Below are positions 1 through 9,070 of a stretch of DNA of 64,000 nucleotides, piece after piece. Numbering within the stretch: the first letter of the stretch is position 1; each line of letters begins with the position of its first letter. Both the position numbers and the translations under genes were made by a program. The notes beneath the pieces are model-generated. The model was given only the letters and a program-made list of their open reading frames with translations, was not told where the DNA came from and searched no databases. This DNA comes from Ostreococcus lucimarinus CCE9901. Taxonomy: Eukaryota > Chlorophyta > Mamiellophyceae > Mamiellales > Bathycoccaceae. The stretch is from the NCBI RefSeq assembly GCF_000092065.1, contig NC_009361.1:620001-684000 (forward strand), given 5' to 3'.

Positions 1-1
1 G

Positions 2-3000
2 AACTTTTCAGGATCGAGTACGTCTCATGGTCGCACTGAACTCGCCGCGCAGACGATATTCTCTCTACTCGATCAACTTAAAGGTTGGGCCGATGCACAG
101 CAAGACGCTAGCGGTGTCAATCCTGTGCATAGCTTGATGCGCGACTTGTCCTTCACACTTCTTGCCAAGGCTGCGCAAAGGTGCGGTGCAAGTGCACGGT
201 CGCTGATGTACTTTGAAGATTATTTACGGTCGAATAAGATGGTGTTGAATCAAGCTACGTGCGTGAAGCAGCACGACATCATGGACGTCGACGTGAGCTT
301 CTTGGCGACGATTTATCAAGGCTTGGCTGAACCAGACGCGCTCGTATCAATTCCGCGCTTGCGCGCCACACCTCAACCTGAAGATCAGCTCTTACAGCAC
401 GAAGAAGCTGGAGAATGGGAAGAGGCATTGGTACATTACGAAAGCGCCTTGCAGCGCGGCGAAGAGCCCATGAATAATCTCGGCATTTCTGTCGCTGAAT
501 GGGGACGCTTGCGGTGCCTGCAAGGCTTGGGGCATCTTCGAACTGTACAGCGCGAGGTTGAAAACCTGATTCGAACGCGCCCTGACGCCCCACCGACGTT
601 GGCCGAGGCTGGCGCCGCCGCCGCTTGGCGACTTGGCCAATGGGACGATCTGGACTCGCTTTTAGGGAAGATTGATTCTGAAAATTCAAGTCACGTCAAC
701 AGCGGAATGAAGCGCTCGCACAGGCAGATGCATGTTGCACCATCGGCGCTCACACCCAGTGGAATGCCACTGACGGTCGGAGTGGGTACTCAATTAAATG
801 CCGATGTCCCGCAACTAAGCGCAGATGCCGCCATAGGGCGTGTCCTCCTCGCTTTGCACAAGAACGACGGTCACGCGTTTCAGGTGGCGTGCGCATCGGC
901 ACGGGACGCACTCATTACACCTCTCCGCGCGGCGTCGATGGAAGGGAGTTACTTACGCGCACACGCCGCTTTGGTTCAATTGCATTTACTTCAAGAAGCC
1001 GAGTCTTCGTACAACGCCGTAGTTTTGACAGAAGAAGCCCGTAAGGCTGCCGCAGCCGCGAAGACGCGCATACCGACAGATTCGTCAGATATTCCGCTCT
1101 GCGCGGTGAAAGAATTTCAGTTTTGGCACGACCGACTCGATCGCACGCCTCCGAACGTCGCCACTCGAGAGCCTATATTGGCTTTCCGTCGCACGATTTA
1201 CAAGCTTCTCGGCGCAAAATTGGCGGCGTCGAAGACTTGGTTGGAGCAAGCCAAGGTGGCGCGAAGCGCAGGACACTACGGCGCCGCGCAACTCGCGTTA
1301 TTGGAAGCGCGTTCGGAGATTGGAATGTCCCTGCCCCTCGCATTGGAGCAAGCCAAGCTACTCTGGGCCGGGGACAGTCACCAACGTGCCGTGTTGGAAA
1401 TCGAAGAGGCTTTGAAGGATCAAGACGCCGTTGCGGCGCATCCCGAACACGCCGCCAAGGCTGTTTTGCGATTGGCGCGATGGGCTACCGTCACCGGTCA
1501 AAAGCAAAAGAAAGAGATTCTCACGCTCTACGCGAGTGTTATTAAAAGTCATAAGAGCTGGGAAAAATCTCATTTCCACGTCGCTCGATACATGGATGAG
1601 TGGATGAAGGACGCGACGAAGAGAGAGCTCAACGGCGAAATCGGCGCAAATTTGCCCGCCTCAGTCCGACGGAAAGGCATAGGTGGCGATGACGAGGAAG
1701 CGATCGACCTCTTGAGTGAAACTGTGCGCGAGTACGGGGCGAGTATAAAATATGGTCATAGGCACATTTACGAATCACTCCCACGCATGTTGACGCTTTG
1801 GTTCGACATCGGCGACAGAGTGTACGAGGCGGAGGCGGAGGGCATGGAGAATCGAAATTCAGCAAAGCTTAAGAAAGTGTTTGCCGAAGTTTTGTTCGCC
1901 ATAAACACCTTTTCTGATCAGCTGCCGCTGTACAAATGGCTCACAGCTCTTCCTCAGCTTACATCAAGATTGGCGCACAACGATAGAAAGGTGCGAGAGC
2001 TGGTGCAAACGCTCGTGACTCGACTCCTCATCAACTACTCTGATCAAGTCTTGTGGGCGCTCGTACCGATGGCTCGTTCGCGCGACGCAGTTCGCGCGAA
2101 GAGCGCCAAGGATGTGCTTACGAATGCAAAACATGGAAAGCAAGACAAGACGGGCATGCGTGCTGACCGAGAGCTCATAAATCAGTTTGCCCTTGTGGCT
2201 GATCAACTCGTCAAACTGTGCAATTACGCGCCGAAGACGCAAGCAAAGAATGGTCGACCTCCTAGGACCTTCAGCTTGATGAAAACCTTCCCCGATCTCG
2301 CCGCCCTCATGCCGACTCGAGTGATGATTCCCGTGCAGAAGTCGCTCACGGCGACGCTTCCGCCGGCTGGCACGAACCCGACGGATCACAGACCGTTTCC
2401 GCCCGGCACGGCGACGCTCTTCGAGTTGGGCGACGCCGTATCGGTGCTACCTTCGTTGCAAAGACCGAAGAAGCTCACGATGCTTGGAAGTGATCGGGAA
2501 AAATATGCATTCTTGTGTAAGCCCAAGGATGACCTTCGTAAGGATTTGAGAATGATGGAGTTTACCACGATGTTGAATCGCTTGCTGGCGCGAGACGCCG
2601 AGAGTCGCAAACGCAGACTGTATCTCAGAACGTTTAGCGTCATCCCGCTCACCGAAGATTGCGGTATCATCGAATGGGTGCCGAACACCACTGGCTTTAG
2701 ACACATTATTCAAGGTTTATACGCAGACGACGGGCTGTACCACAAGAACTCTCACACAGAGGTGAAGGAACTTTACGAAAAATGCAAAGGCCGCAACCCG
2801 ACGTCTTGGTCTCGAGAAGTTTTGAGTCGACACCCACCCGTGTTCCATCGCTGGTTCTTAGAACGTTGGAAAGAACCCGCGGCTTGGTTCACCGCTCGTA
2901 CTGCGTTCGCGCACACTGCGGCGGTATGGAGTATGGTCGGCCACGTCGTCGGCTTGGGCGATCGACACGGAGAAAATATTTTGTTTGATTGCAAAACGGG

Positions 3001-3466
3001 TGACGCCGTGCACGTCGATTTCGCGTGCTTGTTCGACAAAGGTTTAGAATTAGAAATGCCCGAGCGCGTTCCTTTCAGGTTGACGCAAAATCTCGTCGAC
3101 GGTCTCGGCGTCGGTGGTTACGAAGGCGTGTTCATGCGAGTGTGCGAGATTACGCTCACCGTCTTGCGTTCGCATCGCGAGGCGCTCATGAGTGTCCTCG
3201 AAACCTTTGTGCACGATCCTTTGGTAGAATGGACGAAGAGTTCGATTCGCGACGCTTCGCGTGGTGGACGTTCAACGTCGTCGTCCACGCGTGGCAAAGA
3301 CGCGCTCGAAAAGATTCGTTCGAGACTCGAAGGCGTCGTCGTCGGCGTCGGCGCCGCGCCGTCGTTACCGCTGAGCCCGTCGGGACAAGCGCGACGTTTG
3401 GTCGAAGAAGCCGTGTCGCTCTCAAATCTTGGCTCGATGTACATCTGGTGGATGGCGTGGCATTAA
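2..3466 (+). CDS. ATR: ATR checkpoint kinase, C-terminal part (5' end outside window)
   Basis: PI3K-like protein kinase of the ATR type, a nuclear sensor of replication stress and single-stranded DNA that phosphorylates checkpoint targets. The frame is open from base 2, so the N-terminus (HEAT repeats) lies upstream; about 1,154 residues are visible. Helical FAT-type sequence fills roughly the first 700 residues. The kinase domain follows: a lysine-rich strand near 2520, catalytic loop GLGDRHGENILFD near 2951, and HVDFACLFDKG near 3010 in the place of DFG. The last about 31 residues (GQARRLVEEAVSLSNLGSMY and onward, ending WWMAWH) form the FATC domain. The text around EMPERVPFRLTQNLVDGLG fits ATR better than ATM or TOR (family knowledge). 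No intron is visible in this part. It converges on the DUF1517-like gene. Confidence 0.93.
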   Translation, partial: NFSGSSTSHGRTELAAQTIFSLLDQLKGWADAQQDASGVNPVHSLMRDLSFTLLAKAAQRCGASARSLMYFEDYLRSNKMVLNQATCVKQHDIMDVDVSFLATIYQGLAEPDALVSIPRLRATPQPEDQLLQHEEAGEWEEALVHYESALQRGEEPMNNLGISVAEWGRLRCLQGLGHLRTVQREVENLIRTRPDAPPTLAEAGAAAAWRLGQWDDLDSLLGKIDSENSSHVNSGMKRSHRQMHVAPSALTPSGMPLTVGVGTQLNADVPQLSADAAIGRVLLALHKNDGHAFQVACASARDALITPLRAASMEGSYLRAHAALVQLHLLQEAESSYNAVVLTEEARKAAAAAKTRIPTDSSDIPLCAVKEFQFWHDRLDRTPPNVATREPILAFRRTIYKLLGAKLAASKTWLEQAKVARSAGHYGAAQLALLEARSEIGMSLPLALEQAKLLWAGDSHQRAVLEIEEALKDQDAVAAHPEHAAKAVLRLARWATVTGQKQKKEILTLYASVIKSHKSWEKSHFHVARYMDEWMKDATKRELNGEIGANLPASVRRKGIGGDDEEAIDLLSETVREYGASIKYGHRHIYESLPRMLTLWFDIGDRVYEAEAEGMENRNSAKLKKVFAEVLFAINTFSDQLPLYKWLTALPQLTSRLAHNDRKVRELVQTLVTRLLINYSDQVLWALVPMARSRDAVRAKSAKDVLTNAKHGKQDKTGMRADRELINQFALVADQLVKLCNYAPKTQAKNGRPPRTFSLMKTFPDLAALMPTRVMIPVQKSLTATLPPAGTNPTDHRPFPPGTATLFELGDAVSVLPSLQRPKKLTMLGSDREKYAFLCKPKDDLRKDLRMMEFTTMLNRLLARDAESRKRRLYLRTFSVIPLTEDCGIIEWVPNTTGFRHIIQGLYADDGLYHKNSHTEVKELYEKCKGRNPTSWSREVLSRHPPVFHRWFLERWKEPAAWFTARTAFAHTAAVWSMVGHVVGLGDRHGENILFDCKTGDAVHVDFACLFDKGLELEMPERVPFRLTQNLVDGLGVGGYEGVFMRVCEITLTVLRSHREALMSVLETFVHDPLVEWTKSSIRDASRGGRSTSSSTRGKDALEKIRSRLEGVVVGVGAAPSLPLSPSGQARRLVEEAVSLSNLGSMYIWWMAWH

Positions 3467-3594
3467 GAAGACTCAGTAAGAAGTAGTAGCTTAGTATTCG
3501 TGTAAGATTAATAGCCGGATAAGTAGTAAGACAGTGGTTGGCGACGCGCGCCGCCGAGCGCTAAAATTGGTTCAAGTGCGTCGATCGCATCGCA

Positions 3595-4158
3595 TTAATA
3601 CCGACGATCGTACGGCGGGAAATCGTCGTCCTCGCCATCGTCGCGTCGATCGTCCGCGTTCTCCGCGAACTGCGACAAGAATCCCAAAACCGTATTCGCG
3701 ACGAAGAACAAAAACATCAAGTTGAACAGGAATCCCATCCCCCCGAACCCGAATCCGAACCCGTACATCGGCATGATCGGCATCGGCATGAACACGGAGT
3801 TATACCCGTACCCGTACCCTCCGATCGGCGGCGCCGCGCGGCTCTGCGCGCTCATCCTCGGCGACGCTCGCGACCGGCTCGACGCTCGAAAGCTCCCGCC
3901 GCCCACGCGTCCGCCGCTTCTCGCCGCCTCCGCCTCGTCCGCGTCGATCGCTCCCGTCACCAGCACGCTCGCCGCCACGAGCGCCGCCAACGGCGCGTTC
4001 AGCGTAAACGTCGCCTCCTCCTCGCGCTTCGTCCCTCGCGCCGTCGTTCGCATCGTCCTTCGCGTCGTCGTCGTCGTCGTCGTCGTCGTCTTTCGCATCT
4101 TCTCCTTCGTCGTCGTCATCTTCACCAGCGGCGTCGTCATCGCACCGCGCATCATCAT
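3595..4158 (-). CDS. DUF1517-like plastid membrane protein, short form
   Basis: 187-residue protein. The N-terminus is rich in Met, Thr and Arg (a poly-Thr tract encoded by a CGT/GTC repeat near 4067-4090), which looks like a chloroplast transit peptide. Then come a hydrophobic stretch (APLAALVAASVLVTGAI), a basic RSGGRVGGGSFRASSRSRAS segment, a Gly/Tyr/Pro-rich piece (GGYGYGYNSVFMPMPIMPMY) and a membrane helix (GFLFNLMFLFFVANTVLGFL), ending in an acidic tail. The RSGGRVGG-SF...GYGYG layout is the N-terminal signature of DUF1517 thylakoid-associated proteins such as FLAP1. The roughly 200-residue C-terminal body of that family is absent, and I saw no splice donor leading to it. Function is not assigned. 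Several in-frame Met codons near the start make the exact start uncertain. Confidence 0.6.
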   Translation of the reverse strand: MMMRGAMTTPLVKMTTTKEKMRKTTTTTTTTTRRTMRTTARGTKREEEATFTLNAPLAALVAASVLVTGAIDADEAEAARSGGRVGGGSFRASSRSRASPRMSAQSRAAPPIGGYGYGYNSVFMPMPIMPMYGFGFGFGGMGFLFNLMFLFFVANTVLGFLSQFAENADDRRDDGEDDDFPPYDRRY

Positions 4159-4538
4159 CGTCGCGCGTCGCGCGTCTTCGAGAGGTGCGTGTTTTTATTC
4201 GCGCGCGCGCGTCGTCGTCGGCGTCGCGTCGTCGGCGTCGTCGTGTGTCGCGTCGCGCGCGCGATCGGCGTCGGGACACGTCATCGGGTCCGTGTTCTTA
4301 ATGTTCGCAGAGTTCATTCGATTGAATGCACGCAATCGCGCGAACGAGTCGAAATTCAACACCCCGACGCGCCGACGCGTCGCATTTCGCGAACCCTGCG
4401 TGTTCTCGTGCGCGATATTTTAGTCCGTGTGCTAATTGTTAATTATTAATGATGATGCATACGTGGCGCGCGCGGGCGGGCGTCGCGTGGGATGGAACGT
4501 CGCGGCCGATTCGAGACGTCGGAGGATGTCGAGTGATT
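4159..4538. other. GC-rich intergenic region upstream of the DUF1517-like gene
   Basis: 380 bases between two minus-strand genes. The half nearest the DUF1517-like gene is CG/GTC-rich; the half near 4430-4450 is AT-richer (taattgttaattattaatga), consistent with the transcript end of the DUF202 gene. I see no credible reading frame or RNA gene. Confidence 0.5.
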
Positions 4539-4976
4539 TCACGAGTGCACGCTGACGGCCTGCGTGCGATCGAGCAAGGGATGCACGATCGCGTACACCA
4601 AATCCACCGAACACGTGAACAGCACCAACGCCGCGTACAGCACGACGATCGACCTCGAATCGTCCACGCGCAAGTCGCCGTCGAAGTCGACGCGTCGGCA
4701 CGCGTCCACGCGCCTCCGGTGCAGCACCGCGAGCTCGATCGCGGCCAAGATGCAAGATCCGTAGATGATCGCCCCGAACGCGATCGGCACCTTGCCGCCG
4801 CGGCCGACGGCCGTTAATCCGACGCCCGTCAGCGTCATGACGCCGAGAAAGTTGAGCGAACTGTAAAACGTGCGCTCGAGCGCGAGCAGCGTCACGGCGT
4901 CGCAGCTCGCGCGGACGTCGCCGTCGTCGTCATCGCCGCGAATCGCGCGTTTCGCCTTGCCGAACGACCGAATCAT
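4539..4976 (-). CDS. DUF202-domain membrane protein (Vtc1-like)
   Basis: 145-residue protein with three predicted membrane helices, near residues 45-65, 70-90 and 115-137. The motif ALERTFYSSLNFLGVMTLTG matches the DUF202 opening (ERTFLSWLNF in Vtc1/VTC-type proteins), followed by GAIIYGSCILAAIELAVLHR and, after a short loop with VDDSR, a last helix. DUF202 proteins include Vtc1, the small subunit of the vacuolar polyphosphate polymerase/transporter complex; whether this one belongs to such a complex is inference. The longer open frame begins at a TTG codon (5015), so I chose the first ATG at 4976. It is divergent from PAK1IP1 with 227 bases between the starts. Confidence 0.7.
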   Translation of the reverse strand: MIRSFGKAKRAIRGDDDDGDVRASCDAVTLLALERTFYSSLNFLGVMTLTGVGLTAVGRGGKVPIAFGAIIYGSCILAAIELAVLHRRRVDACRRVDFDGDLRVDDSRSIVVLYAALVLFTCSVDLVYAIVHPLLDRTQAVSVHS

Positions 4977-5203
4977 CGCTCGTCGCGCGCGCGTCCGAGT
5001 GCGCGCGCGCGCCAATCGTCATTTAATTCTCATGCGCCCGCGCGTCGATCCAGATCGCGCGCGCACTGATCCCTTAACGATGCATCATTATACGTACTCA
5101 TAATGCGTATAATGATGTATCGTAGTGCTATCCGTCTGCATCTCGACGACGTCCCGGCGCCCGCGGCGGCGCGCCGCGCACCGCGACGCGACGACGGGCG
5201 ACG

Positions 5204-6589
5204 ATGCCGCGCGCGACCGTCCTCGCCGGGTCGTACGAGCGCTTCGTCTTCGGCTACGCGCACGCGCGCGGCGCCGCGAGCGACGCGAGCGACGGCGCGA
5301 CGACGACGACGCTCGCGAAGCGCTTCACCGTGGACGCGCACCTCGCGAGCGTCAAGGCGGTCGCGTGCGCGGGCGGACTCGCGGCGAGCGGGGGGAGCGA
5401 TGACTTGATACGAGTGTATCACTGCGACGCGTCGGGGGCGATGGCGGACCTGGGGACGTGCGTGGGACACGGAGGGGACGCGCGGGCGCTGGAATTTTAC
5501 GCGCCGCGCGGGTACGCGCCGACGCGACTGCTGTCGGGAGGCGCGGACGGCGCGCTGATGGTGTGGGACGCGAGCGATAATTTTGAATTGTTGAAAACGA
5601 TGCGGGCGCATCGGGGAGGGGTGTGCGCGATCAGCGCGCATCGGAGCGGGAAGGTGGCGCTGACGAGCGGGTGCGACGCGCACGTGGCGATGTGGGACAT
5701 GCGAAGGGGACGCGTGGCGTATAAGTTTAAGACGCCGGAACGCGTGGAGGGGTTGGCGTTCACGTGTGATGGGTCGGAATACGTGAGTAGACTGACGCAG
5801 AAGATCACGCTGACGGATGTTGAGGCGGGGAGCGTGGTGACGTCGTTCACGACGCCGGCGAAGACGTTGACGTTTGACGCGCGCGGGCGAATGGTGTACG
5901 TCGGGTGCGAGGGCGGTGACGTGCTCGTGTACGACGCGCGCATGGCGGCGAAGGAGGGAGCGGTGAGTCGCATTGCCAAGGCACATCCGCAACGCGTGCG
6001 CGGATTGGCGATCACTTCGGCCAAGGGTGACGAGACCGTGGGAGACTCTGGGCCGAGCGCGCTCGTCACCGCCGGTTCCGAAGGCGTCGTGCGCGCGTGG
6101 GATTTGCGTCGCGCCTCTGGGCCGCGCGACGAAAACCCAGGAACTCCCGTCGCCGAGATCAACTCTGGTGCTCGATACACGTGCTTATGCGCGATGCCAG
6201 CGGAGACTGTACCGGACGCACCAAAGCCAAAGTTGCCCGCGCCGAAGCCGCGCGCCGACGCGCCGGCGAAGAAGCAGGCGGACAAAAGCTCAAAGGTTTC
6301 GACATCCAAAGACAACAAACCCGCGTCATCGAAGCGACATGATATGAAGCAAAAGAAGCGTCCAGATATCGGTGGCGACGATGACTTCGAAGTCGTTCCC
6401 GAAGAGCACGAGCCCGCGGCGAAACGCGAGCCGAGTCGGTTTGATTCCGACTCTGACGGCGACGCGCCGTACGCGAAGCCTGCCGGCGGCAAGAAGCGGC
6501 AGAAACAGCGTCAAGGACCGGCGTACGAAAAGACAGCCACGTCAGCTCGTCGCAAGGCGAACAATATTAAGCACAAGAAACGTAGATAG
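5204..6589 (+). CDS. PAK1IP1: WD40 ribosome-assembly factor PAK1IP1/Mak11
   Basis: 461 residues. It opens with VLAGSYERFVFGY, the typical first strand of PAK1IP1/Mak11, followed by WD40 blades: LAASGGSDDLIRVYHCD, LLSGGADGALMVWDAS, ALTSGCDAHVAMWDMRRGR, and a degenerate blade around QKITLTDVEAG. The last about 115 residues are a charged, Lys-rich tail with KQKKRPD and a basic end (KANNIKHKKRR), suiting nucleolar import. In yeast and animals this protein is needed for 60S pre-ribosome maturation (family knowledge). It starts at the first ATG of the frame. Its 3' end lies 18 bases from the end of the convergent JmjC gene, so the two transcripts almost certainly overlap. Confidence 0.85.
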   Translation: MPRATVLAGSYERFVFGYAHARGAASDASDGATTTTLAKRFTVDAHLASVKAVACAGGLAASGGSDDLIRVYHCDASGAMADLGTCVGHGGDARALEFYAPRGYAPTRLLSGGADGALMVWDASDNFELLKTMRAHRGGVCAISAHRSGKVALTSGCDAHVAMWDMRRGRVAYKFKTPERVEGLAFTCDGSEYVSRLTQKITLTDVEAGSVVTSFTTPAKTLTFDARGRMVYVGCEGGDVLVYDARMAAKEGAVSRIAKAHPQRVRGLAITSAKGDETVGDSGPSALVTAGSEGVVRAWDLRRASGPRDENPGTPVAEINSGARYTCLCAMPAETVPDAPKPKLPAPKPRADAPAKKQADKSSKVSTSKDNKPASSKRHDMKQKKRPDIGGDDDFEVVPEEHEPAAKREPSRFDSDSDGDAPYAKPAGGKKRQKQRQGPAYEKTATSARRKANNIKHKKRR

Positions 6590-6607
6590 GAGATAGATAT
6601 ATCAATA

Positions 6608-7391
6608 TTAATACAAGTGGCTGACGTGCACGGGTTCTTCGGCGTCGAGGTCAAACGGTACCAGGACAGAAATCGCCGGTTCGCCGTCGTGCGTTCGCAC
6701 GTGGTGCCAAAAGAAAGGCGGCGTGTATATCATGTCGCCCGGATAAAGTGTGAACGTCAATGGTGTCGCGTCTTCAAAGTCTGGAAACCGATCTCGCTCG
6801 TCGGCGTCGCCCGCGTACCACGCGTCCAAATTCACGCGCGACAGTTCCGGGCGATCACTCCGCTGATACATCGCGCGAAAGTCATCCTTATGAAATATCG
6901 TAAAGGTTTTTACGCCTCGAATCATGATCAAAAACCCATGGCATAAATCATAATGCAAAGGCGTCACGTTACCCGCCGCGCCGAACCAAACGCCGCAATT
7001 TCTCAACGCGACGTCTTCCGCGAACACCTCACCCACCGCCCCGACGTTCGCCTCGACCGCGAGCGTCGTCGTGCACTCCGCACGCGCGTACACGCGCTCA
7101 CCGTGCTCAAAAATAGCCTCGCAAGCCTCCTCGAACGTGACGGATTCATTCGCGTCGCAGTCCGCTTTGATGAACGCGCCGCGAGCGCCCTCCCGAGACG
7201 TCAGCACCGTCGTCCGCGCTCCCTGGCCCGCGTCGGCGAAGCGCTTCGCGTCGCGCCACGTTCGCACCGCCGTCGTTTCGCTCGCCTCTGAAGACGTGCG
7301 GCGCGCGCATGCGCGTCGTCGTCGCGAACGCGTCGATGCCTTCGTCCCGACGCGTCGAAATCGCATCTTTTCGAGCGACGACGTCGCACAT
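6608..7391 (-). CDS. JmjC/cupin-like Fe(II)/2-oxoglutarate oxygenase, apparent frame change near 7285
   Basis: The C-terminal two thirds (frame ending at 6608) is a clear JmjC/cupin_8 fold: NCGVWFGAAGNVTPLHYDLC with the metal-binding H-x-D (HYD), then FLIMIRGVKTFTIFHKDD, and YTPPFFWHHVRT with the distal His. Substrate class is unknown; relatives hydroxylate proteins or tRNA bases. In this frame the sequence upstream of about 7290 is only Arg/Ala/Ser-rich. A neighbouring frame, starting at ATG 7391, reads RRDEGIDAFATTTRMRAPHV then FRG, the expected cupin_8 N-terminus (P-x-V-F/I-R-G). Reading it continuously into SETTAVRTWRDAKRFADAG needs a one-base shift at about 7283-7290. The single open frame alone runs 6608-7591. 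The start is therefore uncertain. Confidence 0.6.
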
Positions 7392-7736
7392 CGACGCGAA
7401 CGGCGCCGCGGCGGCGGGAAACGATCGGGCGCGGCGTTCGTCGCGCGCGCCGCGCTTCGCGCGCGCGATGTGCGCTTCGCGCGCGCGCGCGGACGTGTGT
7501 CGAAACGCGCGAGATAACCCGGGTGGCGGTTCGGTTCTCGACACAGTTTACCCTGAGGCGCGGGGAGTCGGCGGCGCGACGTTCGTTTCATCGGTGTCGG
7601 GGTGTCTACGACATTGGCAAACGCGAGGAAATACTCGCGTGGAATATTGTGTGGTGCTAATCGATGGACGAACGCTGGTTCGTTCGTCGGATGGAGCGCG
7701 CGGCGACGCGCGGAGCGTCGCGCGACGGCTCGCGTC
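7392..7736. other. Upstream region of the JmjC gene
   Basis: Up to 345 bases between two minus-strand genes, depending on where the JmjC gene starts. It is strongly CG-rich from 7392 to 7510. From 7600 to 7680 it becomes AT-richer. No convincing coding frame beyond the possible JmjC N-terminus, and no RNA gene, was seen. Confidence 0.4.
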
Positions 7737-8987
7737 TCAGTCGTACTCGCCGTTGGCCTCTAAGATCTGCTGCGACGCTAAACGAATGGCTTGTTTCTTG
7801 CTCGTCGCCTCAGCGCGAGCTTCATCGTTGCCTAAACGCACGGTGGCGACGTAACGCGCAGTTTCGTTCGTTGAGGCGGTGTTGATGCACTCTCCGACGA
7901 GGACGCCGCCCAAGGTGAGGAGATGTCCGTACGCGTTTTCCATTTTCAAATCTTTTTTCTCCTTGAGCTTGGCCGACTCTTGCGCCGGGGCGTTGTAAAT
8001 CTCGTGACCGTAGATTTCGAGCATTTCTTTCGCCGCGTTCGCCTCGGCTTCTTTTTTGCTCTTCCCGATGGCTGTCGTCTCCCGCTGCTGTTCTCTCGGC
8101 GCTTCTTTTGGCCAAACGCATCGCGCTTGGAACGCGGGCTCGTGATCGGCCGTGCCCTCGATTCGATGCGACATCGTGTGACCGTTGAGTTCGATAATCA
8201 ATCCTTTCGGGTTGGTGAATCTCCTTTGTTTTTTTCCCTCCACGACGACGTTATAAACGAACCACTTCGCCAACTGCTGCACCGCCTGAGGTCCGCCGGC
8301 CATTTGATTCACCATGTACACCGCCGCCTCGACTAGCGTTCCCGCGCTGTGTTCTTCAACCTCTCTGCCTCCTTGCACGTGTTGTGGCAGACATTCAGAC
8401 ACCAACTGCGCCATCGACGCATTACTCGCTACCTCTGAATACTGCCTCGTCGCCTCTCCCGTATCCTTGCACAGTCTGTTCCCGACGATTTCCTCCAACA
8501 ACGCCGCGCCAAATATCTTATCCCCGATCAACGCGTGCATCTCCACATCGCTCGTGCTCACGTGCTGTTGCGTCACATCTCGCAATCGCGTCGGCACGAT
8601 GTCGGCCTCGATCAACCGCGAGCTCAAATCGTGCCAAAGTTCCAACGACGGCTTTTCGCGATACGCATCCTCGCACTTTCTTTTAAACCACTGATCTCCC
8701 CCGAACACGTCCAGCTTCAGCCGCTTTTGCGACTTGGCGGACGGCCCGAGGCGCGGTGGCGGCGCACCTCCCATCAGTCGTCGACTGTCGGGGACGAGGA
8801 CGCGAGAGAAGGACGGCGGCGACGCTCGAGTGGACGCCCGAGGGCGTTGACTGCAGGCGGCGGTGACGCGGGAAAAGGCGCGCGACGGCGACGACGACGC
8901 GCGGAGGACGGTGCGTGACGGCGCGGTGCGCGCGGTGCGGTCAGTGGTCGACGTCGATCGCGTTGACGCGGCGAACGCGATGCGCAT
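7737..8987 (-). CDS. RNase III-like protein with two dsRNA-binding domains, catalytic residues altered
   Basis: 416 residues. Ser/Arg/Thr-rich residues 1-80 resemble an organelle-targeting peptide; an alternative start at MGGAPPPRLG is possible. An RNase III-like helical domain spans about 130-260. EMHALIGDK sits where active enzymes have ERLEFLGD, SNASMAQLVSECLP matches the VSNETLA helix, and SAGTLVEAAVYMV matches ADVFEALIGAIY. Two double-stranded-RNA-binding domains follow: NPKGLIIELNG...SKKEAEANAAKEMLEIYG (about 262-335) and NAYGHLLTLGGVLV...SKKQAIRLASQQIL (about 345-412). Two of the four conserved acidic positions are replaced, so cleavage activity is doubtful. The RNase III-fold plus dsRBD layout also occurs in mitoribosomal protein mL44, a possible relative. 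Confidence 0.7.
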   Translation of the reverse strand: MRIAFAASTRSTSTTDRTARTAPSRTVLRASSSPSRAFSRVTAACSQRPRASTRASPPSFSRVLVPDSRRLMGGAPPPRLGPSAKSQKRLKLDVFGGDQWFKRKCEDAYREKPSLELWHDLSSRLIEADIVPTRLRDVTQQHVSTSDVEMHALIGDKIFGAALLEEIVGNRLCKDTGEATRQYSEVASNASMAQLVSECLPQHVQGGREVEEHSAGTLVEAAVYMVNQMAGGPQAVQQLAKWFVYNVVVEGKKQRRFTNPKGLIIELNGHTMSHRIEGTADHEPAFQARCVWPKEAPREQQRETTAIGKSKKEAEANAAKEMLEIYGHEIYNAPAQESAKLKEKKDLKMENAYGHLLTLGGVLVGECINTASTNETARYVATVRLGNDEARAEATSKKQAIRLASQQILEANGEYD

Positions 8988-9070
8988 GCGCGCGAGAGAG
9001 TGGCGACGGGAAGCCGAGAAGACGCGGCGGAGAGGCGGCGGCGACGGTTAAGAATAATGTTACACGCGCG

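Noticed and set aside
5030-5992. 320-residue minus-strand frame
   Set aside because: Antisense to the WD40 gene, His/Arg-rich, no domain.
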